From CALBPI01 sp045110335 (GTDB taxonomy: Bacteria; Pseudomonadota; Gammaproteobacteria; Steroidobacterales; Woeseiaceae): a DNA stretch of 64,000 nt. The notes beneath the pieces are model-generated. The model made no database searches and was not told the origin of the DNA. It saw nothing but the letters and a program-made list of their open reading frames with translations. The stretch covers positions 248,001 to 312,000 of the forward strand of contig JBGCGB010000024.1 of assembly GCA_045110335.1 (NCBI GenBank). Direction: 5' to 3'. A program made the position numbers and the translations under genes. Shown one piece after another: positions 53,401-61,609 of this stretch; position 1 is the stretch's first letter; each line of letters opens with the position of its first letter.

Positions 53401-53654
53401 CGAACAAAGTGAATGAAGGCCGGCCTCATTTGGTTGATATGATCAAGAACGGTGAGATTTCGCTTATCATCAACACGACGGAAGGCAAGAAAGCCATTCG
53501 TGATTCGCAGACGATTCGTGGCGAGGCGGTTGCCCGTGCGGTGACCTATTACACGACATTATCGGCGGCACGCGCGACCTGTGTCGCGATGAAACATTTG
53601 GCGGATGATACGGTCAATTGTCTTCAGGATTTACATGCCTTGAATGCAGCTTAA
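50427..53654 (+). CDS. carB: Carbamoyl-phosphate synthase large subunit
   Basis: A 1075-residue protein, full length. Two homologous ATP-grasp halves, each with a GAGPIIIGQ or GGGPNRIGQG phosphate motif (near 14 and 570) and NPR(V/A)SRS/T metal sites (MNPRVSRSSA, VNPRASRTVP). The C-terminal 140 residues form the MGS-like allosteric domain, which in E. coli binds UMP and ornithine. The start is GTG at 50427 with AAGGAG upstream. It makes carbamoyl phosphate from bicarbonate, ammonia and two ATP. Confidence 0.97.
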   Translation: MPKRDDIKSVLIIGAGPIIIGQACEFDYSGAQACKALREEGFRVILINSNPATIMTDPDMADAVYIEPVHWTAVARIIEKEKPDVLLPTMGGQTALNCALDLVREGVLEKFGVEMIGASREAIDMAEDREQFKVAMDEIGLESPVADVAHDLEEAWAVQKEIGFPAIIRPSFTMGGSGGGIAYNKEEFEAIVSNGLDMSPTTEVLIEESIIGWKEFEMEVVRDKADNCIIICAIENVDAMGVHTGDSITVAPAQTLTDREYQRMRNASLAVLRKIGVETGGSNVQFAVNPDNGRMLVIEMNPRVSRSSALASKATGFPIARVAAKLACGYTLDELANDITGGQTPASFEPTIDYVVTKIPRFTFEKFPGADSRLTTSMKSVGEVMAIGRTFQESLQKALRGLETDLTGLDSQMPDDVSDETRNETVETQVRKPSSTRLLWVADAFRIGLSINDVQKMSGIDPWFLGQILDLIRVEKGIANLGEAVFKPANMRELKRRGFGDARIAALSGHNMNEVRAKRIEAGVLPVYKRVDSCAAEFSSDTAYMYSTYERYCEANPSDKKKIMILGGGPNRIGQGIEFDYCCVHASLALREAGFETIMVNCNPETVSTDPDTSDRLYFEPLTFEDVMSIVDLEKPVGVIVQFGGQTPLKLADALEAAGAPVIGTSPDSIDLAEDRERFQKVIEELALAQPPNCIARNTDEALERAGEVGYPLVVRPSYVLGGRAMEIVYNDDELRGYMREAVSVSNDSPVLLDRFLDHAVEVDVDIICDGTDVLVGGIMEHIEQAGVHSGDSGCVLPPTSLSESVQAELIDQVTKLAKALKVIGLMNTQFAIKDETIYLLEVNPRASRTVPFVSKATGVPLAKLAARVMAGATLAELAATDQVTPEFYSVKEAVFPFARFPLSDPILGPEMKSTGEVMGTGKSFGEAYAKAQLASGVTLPRGGTAIISVRDRDKKDAVELAEMLIELGFDIVATQGTATILNEAGVACLRANKVNEGRPHLVDMIKNGEISLIINTTEGKKAIRDSQTIRGEAVARAVTYYTTLSAARATCVAMKHLADDTVNCLQDLHALNAA

Positions 53655-53697
53655 CGGTCGCATCTGTCGGGCAAGACTATTTTTTTAAGGAAGCACA

Positions 53698-54174
53698 GTG
53701 AACAAAGTGCCATTGACCGCGCGTGGCGCGGAGCAATTACAGGTTGAATTGAAACAGCTCAAGTCCGTTGATCGACCACGGATCATTCAGGCGATTGCGG
53801 AAGCTCGTGAACACGGTGATTTGAAAGAGAATGCCGAGTATCACGCCGCGCGCGAGCAACAGAGTTTCGCTGAGGGGCGGATTCAGGAGATCGAAGCCAA
53901 ACTTTCCAATGCTCAAGTGATCGACGTCACCAAACTGGATGCCAAAGGCAAAGTGGTTTTCGGCGCGACGGTTGAGCTCGTCGATCTAGCGAACGACCAA
54001 ACGACGACCTACCAGATCGTCGGCGACGATGAGGCTGATATCAAGAAAGGTATGATTTCGATCAGTTCGCCGATTGCACGTGCACTCATAGGCAAGAGCG
54101 AGGGCGATGATGTGACCGTTGCCGCACCAGCCGGCGACCGTGATTATGAGATCGTGGAAGTGCGCTACGTTTAG
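53698..54174 (+). CDS. greA: Transcription elongation factor GreA
   Basis: A 158-residue protein with an N-terminal coiled coil whose tip holds the acidic pair (REHGDLKENAEYHAAREQQS), followed by an FKBP-like domain (VVFGATVELVDLANDQTTTYQIVG, SSPIARALIGKSEGDDVTV). It rescues backtracked RNA polymerase by stimulating transcript cleavage. The start is GTG at 53698 with AAGGAAG upstream. Its stop codon overlaps the end of the convergent yhbY gene by four bases. Confidence 0.97.
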   Translation: MNKVPLTARGAEQLQVELKQLKSVDRPRIIQAIAEAREHGDLKENAEYHAAREQQSFAEGRIQEIEAKLSNAQVIDVTKLDAKGKVVFGATVELVDLANDQTTTYQIVGDDEADIKKGMISISSPIARALIGKSEGDDVTVAAPAGDRDYEIVEVRYV

Positions 54175-54470
54175 CGGCTACCGAGCACAATCTTAGGCTT
54201 TTTGGGATTACGACGAAACAGCAGAGCGATGTTGCCGGTTCGTTGGACGAGCGATGCACCGGTGCTGTCGCAAATCTCTTTCAGCCAGCTATCGCGAATC
54301 TCCCGGTCGCCGACCCGGATACTCACTTTGATCAATTCATGGAAATCCAGCGCTTGCTCAATCTCATGACCCACATTCTCGCTGACCCCTTTATCGGCCA
54401 GCATCACGACAGGCTTCAGGTGATGACCCAATCCACGAAGTGTTTTTTTCTGTCGTTCTGTCAATTCCAT
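54171..54470 (-). CDS. yhbY: Ribosome-associated RNA-binding protein YhbY
   Basis: A 99-residue protein from the ATG at 54470, which aligns with the E. coli start (MELTERQKKTLRGLGHHLKPVVML); an ATG four codons earlier (54482) is also possible. CRM domain with GHHLKP, the YhbY form of the GxxG RNA loop, and HELIKVSIRVGDRE. The last 20 residues are basic. It binds pre-50S ribosomal subunits. Divergent from rlmE with a short region that contains a 17-bp palindrome. Confidence 0.92.
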   Translation of the reverse strand: MELTERQKKTLRGLGHHLKPVVMLADKGVSENVGHEIEQALDFHELIKVSIRVGDREIRDSWLKEICDSTGASLVQRTGNIALLFRRNPKKPKIVLGSR

Positions 54471-54496
54471 GAAGCGGTTCATCCGGTCAGTATTAA

Positions 54497-54513
54497 GCCG
54501 GATATTATCCGGC
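54497..54513. repeat. 17-bp palindrome between yhbY and rlmE
   Basis: GCCGGAT, ATT, ATCCGGC: perfect seven-base arms with a three-base centre, between the two divergent start codons. No T run on either side, so an operator or RNA hairpin rather than a terminator. Confidence 0.5.
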
Positions 54514-54550
54514 AAAAGCTGCGTGCCGTCACGCTTTCATCAGTGTCTCC

Positions 54551-55177
54551 ATGAGTGGTCCGCGGCGTTCCTCGGGGTCTTGGCGTGAACGCCAGGAGAA
54601 GGATGTTTGGGTGCAGAAGGCCCGAAACGAAGGCTATCGCTCCCGTGCTGTCTACAAGTTGGATGAACTGTGCGAGAAAGCAAAGCTGTTGCGGCCCAAC
54701 ATGACGGTTGTCGATCTTGGTGCGGCGCCCGGTGGCTGGAGTCAATACGTCGCGCGCAAACTCAACGAGAAATGCGAGATTTATGCGCTGGACCTTCTTG
54801 AAATGGACAGTTTGCCGGGCGTGACCTTTATTCAGGGCGATTTTAGGGAAAATGAAATTCTGGATCAGTTGACTGAGCTGTTGGATGGCAAGCGCGTAGA
54901 CCTTGTAATGAGTGATATGGCACCCAATATCAGTGGGGTGAAGGCGGTAGATCAGCCAAGAGCAATGTATTTGGCTGAACTGGCGCTCGACTTCGCGACA
55001 CGGATGATTCACCCGAAAGGGGCATTCATTTGCAAAGTTTTTCAGGGCGAGGGTTTTGATGATTATGTTCGAACGCTTAGACAACAGTTCGCCAGCGTCA
55101 AAATCCGTAAGCCAAAGGCTTCGAGGCCCAGTAGTACTGAGGTCTACGTGCTAGCGAGAAACTATCGCTTAGTGTAG
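54551..55177 (+). CDS. rlmE: 23S rRNA 2'-O-methyltransferase RlmE
   Basis: A 208-residue protein (also called FtsJ or RrmJ). Catalytic Lys in YRSRAVYKLDEL, SAM site VVDLGAAPGGWSQY, Asp in DLVMSDMAPNISG, Lys in GAFICKVFQGEGFD and Glu in SSTEVYVLAR give the K-D-K-E tetrad. It methylates U2552 of 23S rRNA in the large subunit. It precedes ftsH, as in E. coli where the pair is heat-induced; I see no sigma-32-type promoter before it here. Confidence 0.95.
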   Translation: MSGPRRSSGSWRERQEKDVWVQKARNEGYRSRAVYKLDELCEKAKLLRPNMTVVDLGAAPGGWSQYVARKLNEKCEIYALDLLEMDSLPGVTFIQGDFRENEILDQLTELLDGKRVDLVMSDMAPNISGVKAVDQPRAMYLAELALDFATRMIHPKGAFICKVFQGEGFDDYVRTLRQQFASVKIRKPKASRPSSTEVYVLARNYRLV

Positions 55178-55315
55178 TGTCGTTAACTATATTCTGGCAG
55201 TTGTTTAATAGCTAAGTTATTGATTTTCTGTCCCGCTCTCTGACGCTTGGCGCATAAAAGGGCGGTCACCTGATCCCAGGCGTTGGCGTCTGCGATCGCA
55301 ACACGAGGCGTTCCT

Positions 55316-57250
55316 GTGAACGATTCAGCAAAAAACATACTTATTTTTATCGCGATAGTGCTGGTCTTGTTGACCGTTGTGCAGAGCTTTCAGCAGAACA
55401 GCTTCGGCGGTGCAACGACCGAGCCATATTCTCAGTTTCTACAAAGAGTGGATAACGGCAGCATCAAAGCAGTCACCTTTGATGGTCCGGAGTTGCAGTA
55501 CGAGACGAAAGACGGCAATCGCTACATTGCTTACAACCCCGAGACTGATACGACCCCGTTGATCGGTGAGCTAGAGTCTCGCGGCGATATCATTTTTGAT
55601 CGACCAGAGCCCAAAGAGCCTAACCTTCTGATGAACCTTTTCATCAGTTCGTTCCCAATCATCTTGTTGATCGGCGTATGGATTTATTTCATGCGACAAA
55701 TGCAAGGCGGGGGCGCCGGTGGGCGTGGCGCGATGAGCTTCGGTAAGAGCAAGGCGCGACTGCTGGGTGAAGACCAGGTAGGTGTCACGTTCGCTGATGT
55801 CGCCGGCGTAGAAGAAGCAAAAGAGGAAGTGGTCGAGATCGTCGACTTCCTAAAGGATCCCAGCAAGTTTCAGCGATTGGGCGGCCAAATCCCGAAAGGG
55901 GTCTTGATGGTCGGCTCACCGGGTACCGGTAAGACATTGCTAGCGCGTGCCATCGCTGGAGAGGCGAAAGTGCCTTTCTTCACGATTTCCGGTTCGGATT
56001 TTGTTGAAATGTTCGTCGGTGTTGGTGCGTCGCGCGTACGGGATATGTTTGAACAAGCCAAGAAACATTCGCCTTGCATCATCTTCATCGATGAGATCGA
56101 TGCCGTCGGCCGTCATCGCGGTGCTGGTTTGGGCGGTGGTCATGACGAACGCGAACAAACACTGAATCAGCTGCTGGTCGAAATGGACGGCTTTGAAGGC
56201 AATGAAGGGATCATCGTGATTGCTGCGACCAACCGCCCGGACGTACTCGACCCTGCGTTGCTGCGACCAGGACGCTTTGACCGTCAAGTTGTTGTGCCAT
56301 TGCCGGACGTTCGTGGCCGTGAACAGATCCTTCGTGTACACATGCGTAAAGTGCCTATTGGCGATGATGTGAAGCCGGGTATTATTGCCAGAGGCACGCC
56401 CGGATTTTCAGGTGCGGATTTAGCCAATTTGGTGAATGAGGCGGCGCTGTTTGCTGCTAGGGCAAATCGACGCACCGTTGGCATGGATGAGTTCGAAAAA
56501 GCCAAAGATAAAATCATGATGGGTGCAGAGCGCCGATCGATGGTGATGAGCGAATCCGAGAAAGAGCTGACCGCTTATCATGAGGCAGGCCACGCCATTG
56601 TGGGTTTGACGGTTCCTGATCATGACCCCGTCTATAAAGTTTCGATTATTCCTCGCGGGCGCGCGCTGGGCGTCACCATGTTCCTGCCGGAAGAGGATCG
56701 ATACAGTTACTCGAAGCAGCGCCTGAATAGCCAGATTTCCAGTTTGTTTGGTGGGCGAATCGCTGAGGAGATTATTTTCGGTGCGGATAGCGTCACGACA
56801 GGTGCTTCCAATGACATTGAGCGTGCGACGGATATCGCCCGCAATATGGTCACCAAGTGGGGTCTGTCGGATCGTCTTGGGCCGCTAAGCTATAGCGAAG
56901 AGGAAGGCGAGGTTTTCCTCGGTCGCTCGATGACACAAACCAAGCAGGTGTCCGATGTCACCGTTCATGCTATTGACGAAGAAGTACGCCTGATTATCGA
57001 TCGTAACTATGATCGCGCGGAAACCATCCTTAAAGAAGAGATGGAAAAGCTGCATATGATGGCCAAGGCCCTGATCAAGTACGAGACGATTGATACGGAT
57101 CAGATCAAGGACATCATGGAAGGCAAGGATCCGCGGCCACCGGCAGATTGGACCGATGGCGGCCAACCACCGACTGGCAAGGTCGTTGATAGTGACGCAA
57201 AGCCGAAAAGTGAAGGCAAGATCGGCGGACCTGCTGGTCAGTCTGGATAG
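55316..57250 (+). CDS. ftsH: ATP-dependent zinc protease FtsH
   Basis: A 644-residue protein from a GTG at 55316 with GAGG seven bases upstream; an earlier frame start at 55283 lacks support, and this length equals that of E. coli FtsH. Two membrane helices at about 8-24 and 107-125, Walker A GSPGTGKT at 200-207, Walker B IIFIDEIDAVG, second region of homology near RPGRFDR, and the zinc site HEAGH at 422-426. The C-terminus is Gly/Lys/Pro-rich. It degrades membrane and regulatory proteins such as sigma-32 and LpxC. Confidence 0.97.
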   Translation: MNDSAKNILIFIAIVLVLLTVVQSFQQNSFGGATTEPYSQFLQRVDNGSIKAVTFDGPELQYETKDGNRYIAYNPETDTTPLIGELESRGDIIFDRPEPKEPNLLMNLFISSFPIILLIGVWIYFMRQMQGGGAGGRGAMSFGKSKARLLGEDQVGVTFADVAGVEEAKEEVVEIVDFLKDPSKFQRLGGQIPKGVLMVGSPGTGKTLLARAIAGEAKVPFFTISGSDFVEMFVGVGASRVRDMFEQAKKHSPCIIFIDEIDAVGRHRGAGLGGGHDEREQTLNQLLVEMDGFEGNEGIIVIAATNRPDVLDPALLRPGRFDRQVVVPLPDVRGREQILRVHMRKVPIGDDVKPGIIARGTPGFSGADLANLVNEAALFAARANRRTVGMDEFEKAKDKIMMGAERRSMVMSESEKELTAYHEAGHAIVGLTVPDHDPVYKVSIIPRGRALGVTMFLPEEDRYSYSKQRLNSQISSLFGGRIAEEIIFGADSVTTGASNDIERATDIARNMVTKWGLSDRLGPLSYSEEEGEVFLGRSMTQTKQVSDVTVHAIDEEVRLIIDRNYDRAETILKEEMEKLHMMAKALIKYETIDTDQIKDIMEGKDPRPPADWTDGGQPPTGKVVDSDAKPKSEGKIGGPAGQSG

Positions 57251-57294
57251 ACGCGGAACAGGTTGTCGATCTGACGGCCATTGGTAACGGAAGC

Positions 57295-57320
57295 AAACGG
57301 CAGCCATAGCGCTGCCGTTT
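57295..57320 (+). terminator. Rho-independent terminator after ftsH
   Basis: AACGGCAG (57295-57302) pairs with CTGCCGTT (57311-57318) with an eight-base loop, then TTC. The T run is short. It lies 45 bases after the ftsH stop and 20 bases before folP. Confidence 0.65.
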
Positions 57321-57339
57321 TCTGGTTCAGGAACTCAGT

Positions 57340-58215
57340 ATGTTTGAGACGACAAATCGGGATCGAACGTCGTTTGATCCCGCTTCGCTTGGGAAGGGTT
57401 GCGCGGCCATTATGGGGGTGCTCAACGTGACCCCGGATTCTTTTTCTGATGGTGGGCAATTCATCACACCGGACCTTGCCGCTGAACATGCGGCAAAAAT
57501 GGTCGCGATGGGCGCCGACATCATCGATATCGGTGGTGAATCTACCCGGCCGGGTGCAGATGCGGTTTCCGAGACGGAAGAACTTGATCGGGTCATACCC
57601 GTTGTTGAACGAATTGTTGGCCAAAATCTGGCGCCCGTTTCTGTTGATACGAGCAAGCCTGCGGTCATGCGTGAAGCAGTCCGAGTCGGCGCGGCAATGA
57701 TCAACGATGTTCGTGCGCTTCAATCAGATGATGCACTCGAAGCCGTCGCCGATCTGGCTGTGCCGGTTTGCTTAATGCACATGCAGGGGCAGCCTAAGAA
57801 CATGCAGGATTCGCCGAATTACAGGGATGTCGTCTCCGATGTCGTCGGGTTCTTGAAGTCGCGAGTCGCGGCCTGTTTGTCAGTCGGTATCTCACCTGAG
57901 CGCATCGTGCTCGATCCGGGTTTTGGATTCGGCAAGCGGCTAGGCGATAATCTGGCGTTGCTGAATGCGCTGCCGGAATTGGTGGCCATGGGCTATCCGG
58001 TTCTCGCGGGACTATCGCGGAAGTCGATGATTGGCGAAATGACCGGGCAGCCGGCGCACCGTCGATTAATTGGTAGTGTTGTTTTGGCGCTGAAAGCTGC
58101 GGAACATGGTGCCGCCATTGTGCGGGTGCATGATGTCTCAGAGACACGGGAAGCATTGGCGATTTTGCAAGCGATAAGAGAACAAGAAAAGACTGAAATA
58201 GGGGAGTCTTCATGA
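57340..58215 (+). CDS. folP: Dihydropteroate synthase
   Basis: A 291-residue TIM-barrel enzyme: MGVLNVTPDSFSDGG (loop 1), DIIDIGGESTRPGA (loop 2), SVDTSKPAVM, MINDVRAL, CLMHMQG, DPGFGFGK, and GLSRKSMIG near the end. It joins p-aminobenzoate to the pterin diphosphate in folate synthesis and is the target of sulfonamides; no obvious resistance change can be judged by eye. Its stop overlaps the glmM start by four bases. Confidence 0.96.
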   Translation: MFETTNRDRTSFDPASLGKGCAAIMGVLNVTPDSFSDGGQFITPDLAAEHAAKMVAMGADIIDIGGESTRPGADAVSETEELDRVIPVVERIVGQNLAPVSVDTSKPAVMREAVRVGAAMINDVRALQSDDALEAVADLAVPVCLMHMQGQPKNMQDSPNYRDVVSDVVGFLKSRVAACLSVGISPERIVLDPGFGFGKRLGDNLALLNALPELVAMGYPVLAGLSRKSMIGEMTGQPAHRRLIGSVVLALKAAEHGAAIVRVHDVSETREALAILQAIREQEKTEIGESS

Positions 58216-59546
58216 GCCGCAAGTTTTTTGGTACCGACGGTGTTCGTGGTCGCGTTGGCGAGTTGCCGATGACGGCCGAGTTCGCGATGCGATTGGCTGG
58301 GGCCGCCGCCCGCGTTCTGGTGCCTGATGGTGGCACTGTTGTCATTGGTAAAGATACGCGAATTTCCGGGTATATGTTTGAAGCGGCATTGGAGGCCGGG
58401 TTCACGGCTGCCGGTGTCGATGTGTTGATGCTTGGTCCATTACCGACGCCGGGTGTTGCCAACATTACCCGAAGCTTCAACGCAGATCTGGGTGTCATGA
58501 TTAGCGCCTCCCATAACCCCTATCACGACAATGGCATCAAGTTTTTTGATCGCGATGGCAGCAAGCTGTCCGATGAGCTTGAATTGCGAATAGAGGCACT
58601 TTTGCAGGCACCGGCCGTGACGCGCGACTCGGCTGAGCTCGGGTTCGCCAGGCGGATAGATTCTGCACGCGAGCGTTATCGAGACTATTGCCTGGGAACG
58701 ATCGACCCCGATATCCGCTTGGACGGTATGAAGATCGTGCTTGACTGCTCCAATGGCGCGGCCTTCAAGATTGCGCCAAGAGTGCTCGCCAGTTTGGGTG
58801 CAAACGTTATTCCGATCGGTTGTTCGCCCAATGGAAAGAATATCAATGAAGGCTGCGGCTCAACGCAACCGGAACTGCTACAACAAACGGTAACCGGTGT
58901 CGGCGCCGATCTTGGTATCGCATTGGACGGTGATGGCGATCGAGTGCTGATGGTCGACAGCGTTGGTAACATCGTGGACGGCGACCAGTTGATCTACATC
59001 GTCGCGATGGGTAGACATCGTGCCGGTAAATTGCGGGGTCCTGTTGTCGGCACCGTGATGAGTAATCTCGGTCTTGAAAGGAAGCTTGACGAGCGCGACA
59101 TACCTTTTGTTCGTGCGAAGGTCGGCGACCGCTATGTGATGGAGGAGCTAAAAAAATATGGTGGGCTCATCGGCGGCGAGTCTTCCGGACACATTATTTG
59201 CCTCGACAAAGCGACGACCGGTGATGGCATGGTCAGTGCGCTCCAGCTGCTGGAGATCATTCAAGCTACAGGTCAGACGCTAAGCGAATTGGCCTCCGAG
59301 ATGCCGTTGTATCCCCAGATTCTCATCAATGTGAAGGTGGCGGAACGGTTTGATGTGAATCAACAGCCCGATTTAGTTGCGGAAAAAGCTCGCCTTGAGG
59401 CGATGTTGGGTGATCGCGGCCGTATTGTCTTGCGAGCTTCGGGAACCGAACCGCTAATCCGGGTGATGGTCGAGGGGATCGATGAAGCGGAAGTGCAGGC
59501 GGCGGCTGAGTCTTTGGCCGAAGTGGTGCGTGGTATTTCCGTGTGA
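58212..59546 (+). CDS. glmM: Phosphoglucosamine mutase
   Basis: A 444-residue protein, start overlapping folP (ATGA). Phosphoserine loop ISASHNP with Ser100, the metal loop DGDGDR, the sugar-binding loop GGESSGH and the phosphate-binding end LRASGTEPLIRVMVEG. It converts glucosamine-6-phosphate to glucosamine-1-phosphate for UDP-GlcNAc, feeding peptidoglycan and lipopolysaccharide. The ftsH-folP-glmM order is conserved in gammaproteobacteria. Confidence 0.97.
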   Translation: MSRKFFGTDGVRGRVGELPMTAEFAMRLAGAAARVLVPDGGTVVIGKDTRISGYMFEAALEAGFTAAGVDVLMLGPLPTPGVANITRSFNADLGVMISASHNPYHDNGIKFFDRDGSKLSDELELRIEALLQAPAVTRDSAELGFARRIDSARERYRDYCLGTIDPDIRLDGMKIVLDCSNGAAFKIAPRVLASLGANVIPIGCSPNGKNINEGCGSTQPELLQQTVTGVGADLGIALDGDGDRVLMVDSVGNIVDGDQLIYIVAMGRHRAGKLRGPVVGTVMSNLGLERKLDERDIPFVRAKVGDRYVMEELKKYGGLIGGESSGHIICLDKATTGDGMVSALQLLEIIQATGQTLSELASEMPLYPQILINVKVAERFDVNQQPDLVAEKARLEAMLGDRGRIVLRASGTEPLIRVMVEGIDEAEVQAAAESLAEVVRGISV

Positions 59547-59642
59547 GAAAGCCATGGATACAGTAGGTGGCCATTGCGTATCCTGCCATAGCCGGTTATC
59601 CTCGCCGGCTTTCGAGCGTTCCGTTACGGGAATTTTTTGCGC

Positions 59643-60416
59643 ATGAGTGTTAATAGTCGACAGTATCTAATTGCAGGCAATTGGAAGATGAACGGCAGCC
59701 TGGCGTCCAACGCCGAGCTTGTTGATGGCATCACACGCGCGCTGGATAGTGCCCCGGGCGTTGAATTCCTCGTTTGTCCGCCTGCAGCCTATTTAGATAG
59801 CACGCGCGCTCAGATGGGATCATCGACGCTGCAATTAGGTGCGCAAAGTGTTTCCGAGTATCAATCCGGGGCTTACACGGGCGAAGTTTCAGCCAGCATG
59901 CTGGTCGAACTCGGGTGTCGCTATGTATTGGTTGGGCACTCGGAGCGTCGATCTTTGTTCGCGGAACTCAACGAGCAAGTCGCAGAGAAGTTCGCCGCGG
60001 CCGTTGAGGCCGGATTGCGCCCCGTTCTATGCGTAGGCGAGACATTGGCGCAACGCGAGGCTTCCGAAACCGAAGCTGTTGTTGGGCGACAATTGAGTGC
60101 CGTCACTGATTTGGTCGGCGTCGCCGGATTTGAACGGGCCGTAGTTGCCTACGAGCCGGTTTGGGCAATTGGTACAGGGCAAACTGCCTCTCCCGAACAG
60201 GCTCAAGCGGTGCACGCATTTATTCGCCAGGAACTGGCAACGCTGGATGTTGATTTGGCACAATCCACCCGCATTCTCTATGGCGGCAGCATGAAAGCGG
60301 CCAATGCCGGCGGTCTACTGGCTATGCCCGATATTGACGGTGGTTTGATTGGCGGTGCGGCGTTGATCGCCGATGAATTTATGGCGATTGGTCGTGCGGC
60401 GGCCAGCGTTTCCTAA
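59643..60416 (+). CDS. tpiA: Triosephosphate isomerase
   Basis: A 257-residue protein from the ATG at 59643. Catalytic residues: Asn13 and Lys15 in GNWKMNG, His99 in VGHSERR, and Glu171 in YEPVWAIGTG, followed by loop 6; the end has YGGSMKAAN and IDGGLIGGAAL. It interconverts the two triose phosphates. In context it would also handle the glyceraldehyde-3-phosphate made by DeoC elsewhere in the window. Confidence 0.97.
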   Translation: MSVNSRQYLIAGNWKMNGSLASNAELVDGITRALDSAPGVEFLVCPPAAYLDSTRAQMGSSTLQLGAQSVSEYQSGAYTGEVSASMLVELGCRYVLVGHSERRSLFAELNEQVAEKFAAAVEAGLRPVLCVGETLAQREASETEAVVGRQLSAVTDLVGVAGFERAVVAYEPVWAIGTGQTASPEQAQAVHAFIRQELATLDVDLAQSTRILYGGSMKAANAGGLLAMPDIDGGLIGGAALIADEFMAIGRAAASVS

Positions 60417-60436
60417 CAAGGTTGATGTAGAAAATT

Positions 60437-60898
60437 ATGAGTACGATGACTATCGTTTTGACGATTGCCCATTTCTTTATTTCCGTTGGTATCATCGTTT
60501 TGGTGCTCTTACAGCGAGGAAAAGGGGCTGATGCGGGTGCCGCATTCGGTTCGGGCGCTTCCGGTACCGTCTTTGGTGCGCGAGGCTCAGCTAATTTCCT
60601 GTCGCGAGCGACCGCTGTTCTCGCGGCTGCGTTCTTCATTAACAGCTTGACGCTCGCCTATCTAGCGACACAGAAGACAGGCGGAACCAGTCTTATCGAC
60701 CGGGTTGAACTGACCGAAGACGATGCGACACCCGTCGAAAATGTCGATCCCGCCATGGTGATCGATGAAATTCCGGCGTTGGACGATGCAGCGACATCTG
60801 CTGAGGACGCTGTGGAAAGTGTACTCGACGAAGTTCCCGACTTTGCAGATGAGCCTCCGGCGGCAGATGCCGACAATTCAGCTGACGACAGCGAATAA
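60437..60898 (+). CDS. secG: Protein-export membrane protein SecG
   Basis: A 153-residue protein with two membrane helices (IVLTIAHFFISVGIIVLVLLQ and ATAVLAAAFFINSLTLAYLA) and the conserved loop KGADAGAAFGSGASGTVFGARGS. SecG is part of the SecYEG translocon. It is about 40 residues longer than the E. coli protein because of an acidic, Asp/Glu/Ala-rich tail (about 90-153). tRNA-Leu lies 22 bases downstream on the same strand. Confidence 0.94.
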   Translation: MSTMTIVLTIAHFFISVGIIVLVLLQRGKGADAGAAFGSGASGTVFGARGSANFLSRATAVLAAAFFINSLTLAYLATQKTGGTSLIDRVELTEDDATPVENVDPAMVIDEIPALDDAATSAEDAVESVLDEVPDFADEPPAADADNSADDSE

Positions 60899-60920
60899 GC
60901 GGAGTACGAATTAACGAATT

Positions 60921-61005
60921 GCCGATGTGGTGGAATTGGTAGACACGCTGTCTTGAGGGGGCAGTGGCGCAAGCTGTGCCGGTTCGAGTCCGGCCATCGG
61001 CACCA
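60921..61005 (+). tRNA. tRNA-Leu, anticodon GAG
   Basis: An 85-base tRNA with a long variable arm. Acceptor stem GCCGATG and CATCGGC, discriminator A, encoded CCA (61003-61005). The anticodon arm is CTGTC, loop TTGAGGG, GGCAG, with GAG at 60955-60957, reading CUC and CUU leucine codons. The D arm has TGGTAGACA and the T arm GGTTCGAGTC. It is followed by the nuo operon, as in many gammaproteobacteria. Flanking sequences are complementary (see findings). Confidence 0.97.
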
Positions 61006-61252
61006 ATTCGTTAATCTAACCGAAGCTTGACGGGTTTTAGGCACCGCCAATCCCGTTGGTCGTCGCTATAAACTCAAGATTCTGCGTCTAAGGGATCCCG
61101 AAAATCGGCCGCTAAGGACTATTCCAGCGAAGCCCTGACCTGTTACAATAGCGGGCGAACTGGGCGGGCAACTTGCCTGTTATCACAACTCTATTGGTAG
61201 ATATTCGTCGCTCGGGGACCTTTGCGGCGATTGTCAGCCAGGGATGCGCTGC

Positions 61253-61609
61253 ATGCTTCAAAACTATTTACCTGTGCTTATTTTCCTGGGCGTTGCTGCT
61301 GGTCTGGGCATCGTGCTAATGACGCTGGGCTTTCTATTCGGACGGGGCAGTAAAGACGCCGAAAAACTATCGCCTTACGAGTGCGGCTTCGAAGCATTTG
61401 AGGACAGTCGAATGAAGTTCGATGTTCGGTACTATCTCGTCGCCATTCTCTTCATTATTTTTGACTTGGAAATTGCTTTCCTGTTCCCGTGGGCGGTTTC
61501 CCTGGACAGCATCGGCGGTTTCGGCTTGTTGGCAATGGCATTGTTTTTAACAGTGCTGGTCGTTGGATTCATTTATGAATGGAAGAAAGGGGCGCTAGAG
61601 TGGGATTAA
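61253..61609 (+). CDS. nuoA: NADH-quinone oxidoreductase subunit A
   Basis: A 118-residue protein with three membrane helices, starting at the ATG at 61253 (MLQNYLPV) with AGGG upstream; an ATG at 61244 has no site. It contains the conserved loop SPYECGFEAFEDSR and the DVRYYLVAILFIIFDLEIAFLFPW helix. It is a membrane-arm subunit of complex I near the quinone site. The following nuoB start lies ten bases before its stop. Confidence 0.94.
   Translation: MLQNYLPVLIFLGVAAGLGIVLMTLGFLFGRGSKDAEKLSPYECGFEAFEDSRMKFDVRYYLVAILFIIFDLEIAFLFPWAVSLDSIGGFGLLAMALFLTVLVVGFIYEWKKGALEWD

Noticed and set aside
55283..55315. A longer N-terminus for ftsH
   Set aside because: The GTG at 55316 has a well-spaced ribosome site and gives the exact E. 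coli length and start; the upstream codons show no conservation.
59590..59610. AGCCGG/CCGGCT hairpin between glmM and tpiA as a terminator
   Set aside because: Six-base stem with only three T after it; glmM-tpiA are likely separate units but this is not clear enough to call.
61122..61149. TTCCAG and TACAAT as the promoter of the nuo operon
   Set aside because: The -10 is good, but the -35 matches in only two of six positions, so the nuo promoter cannot be placed.
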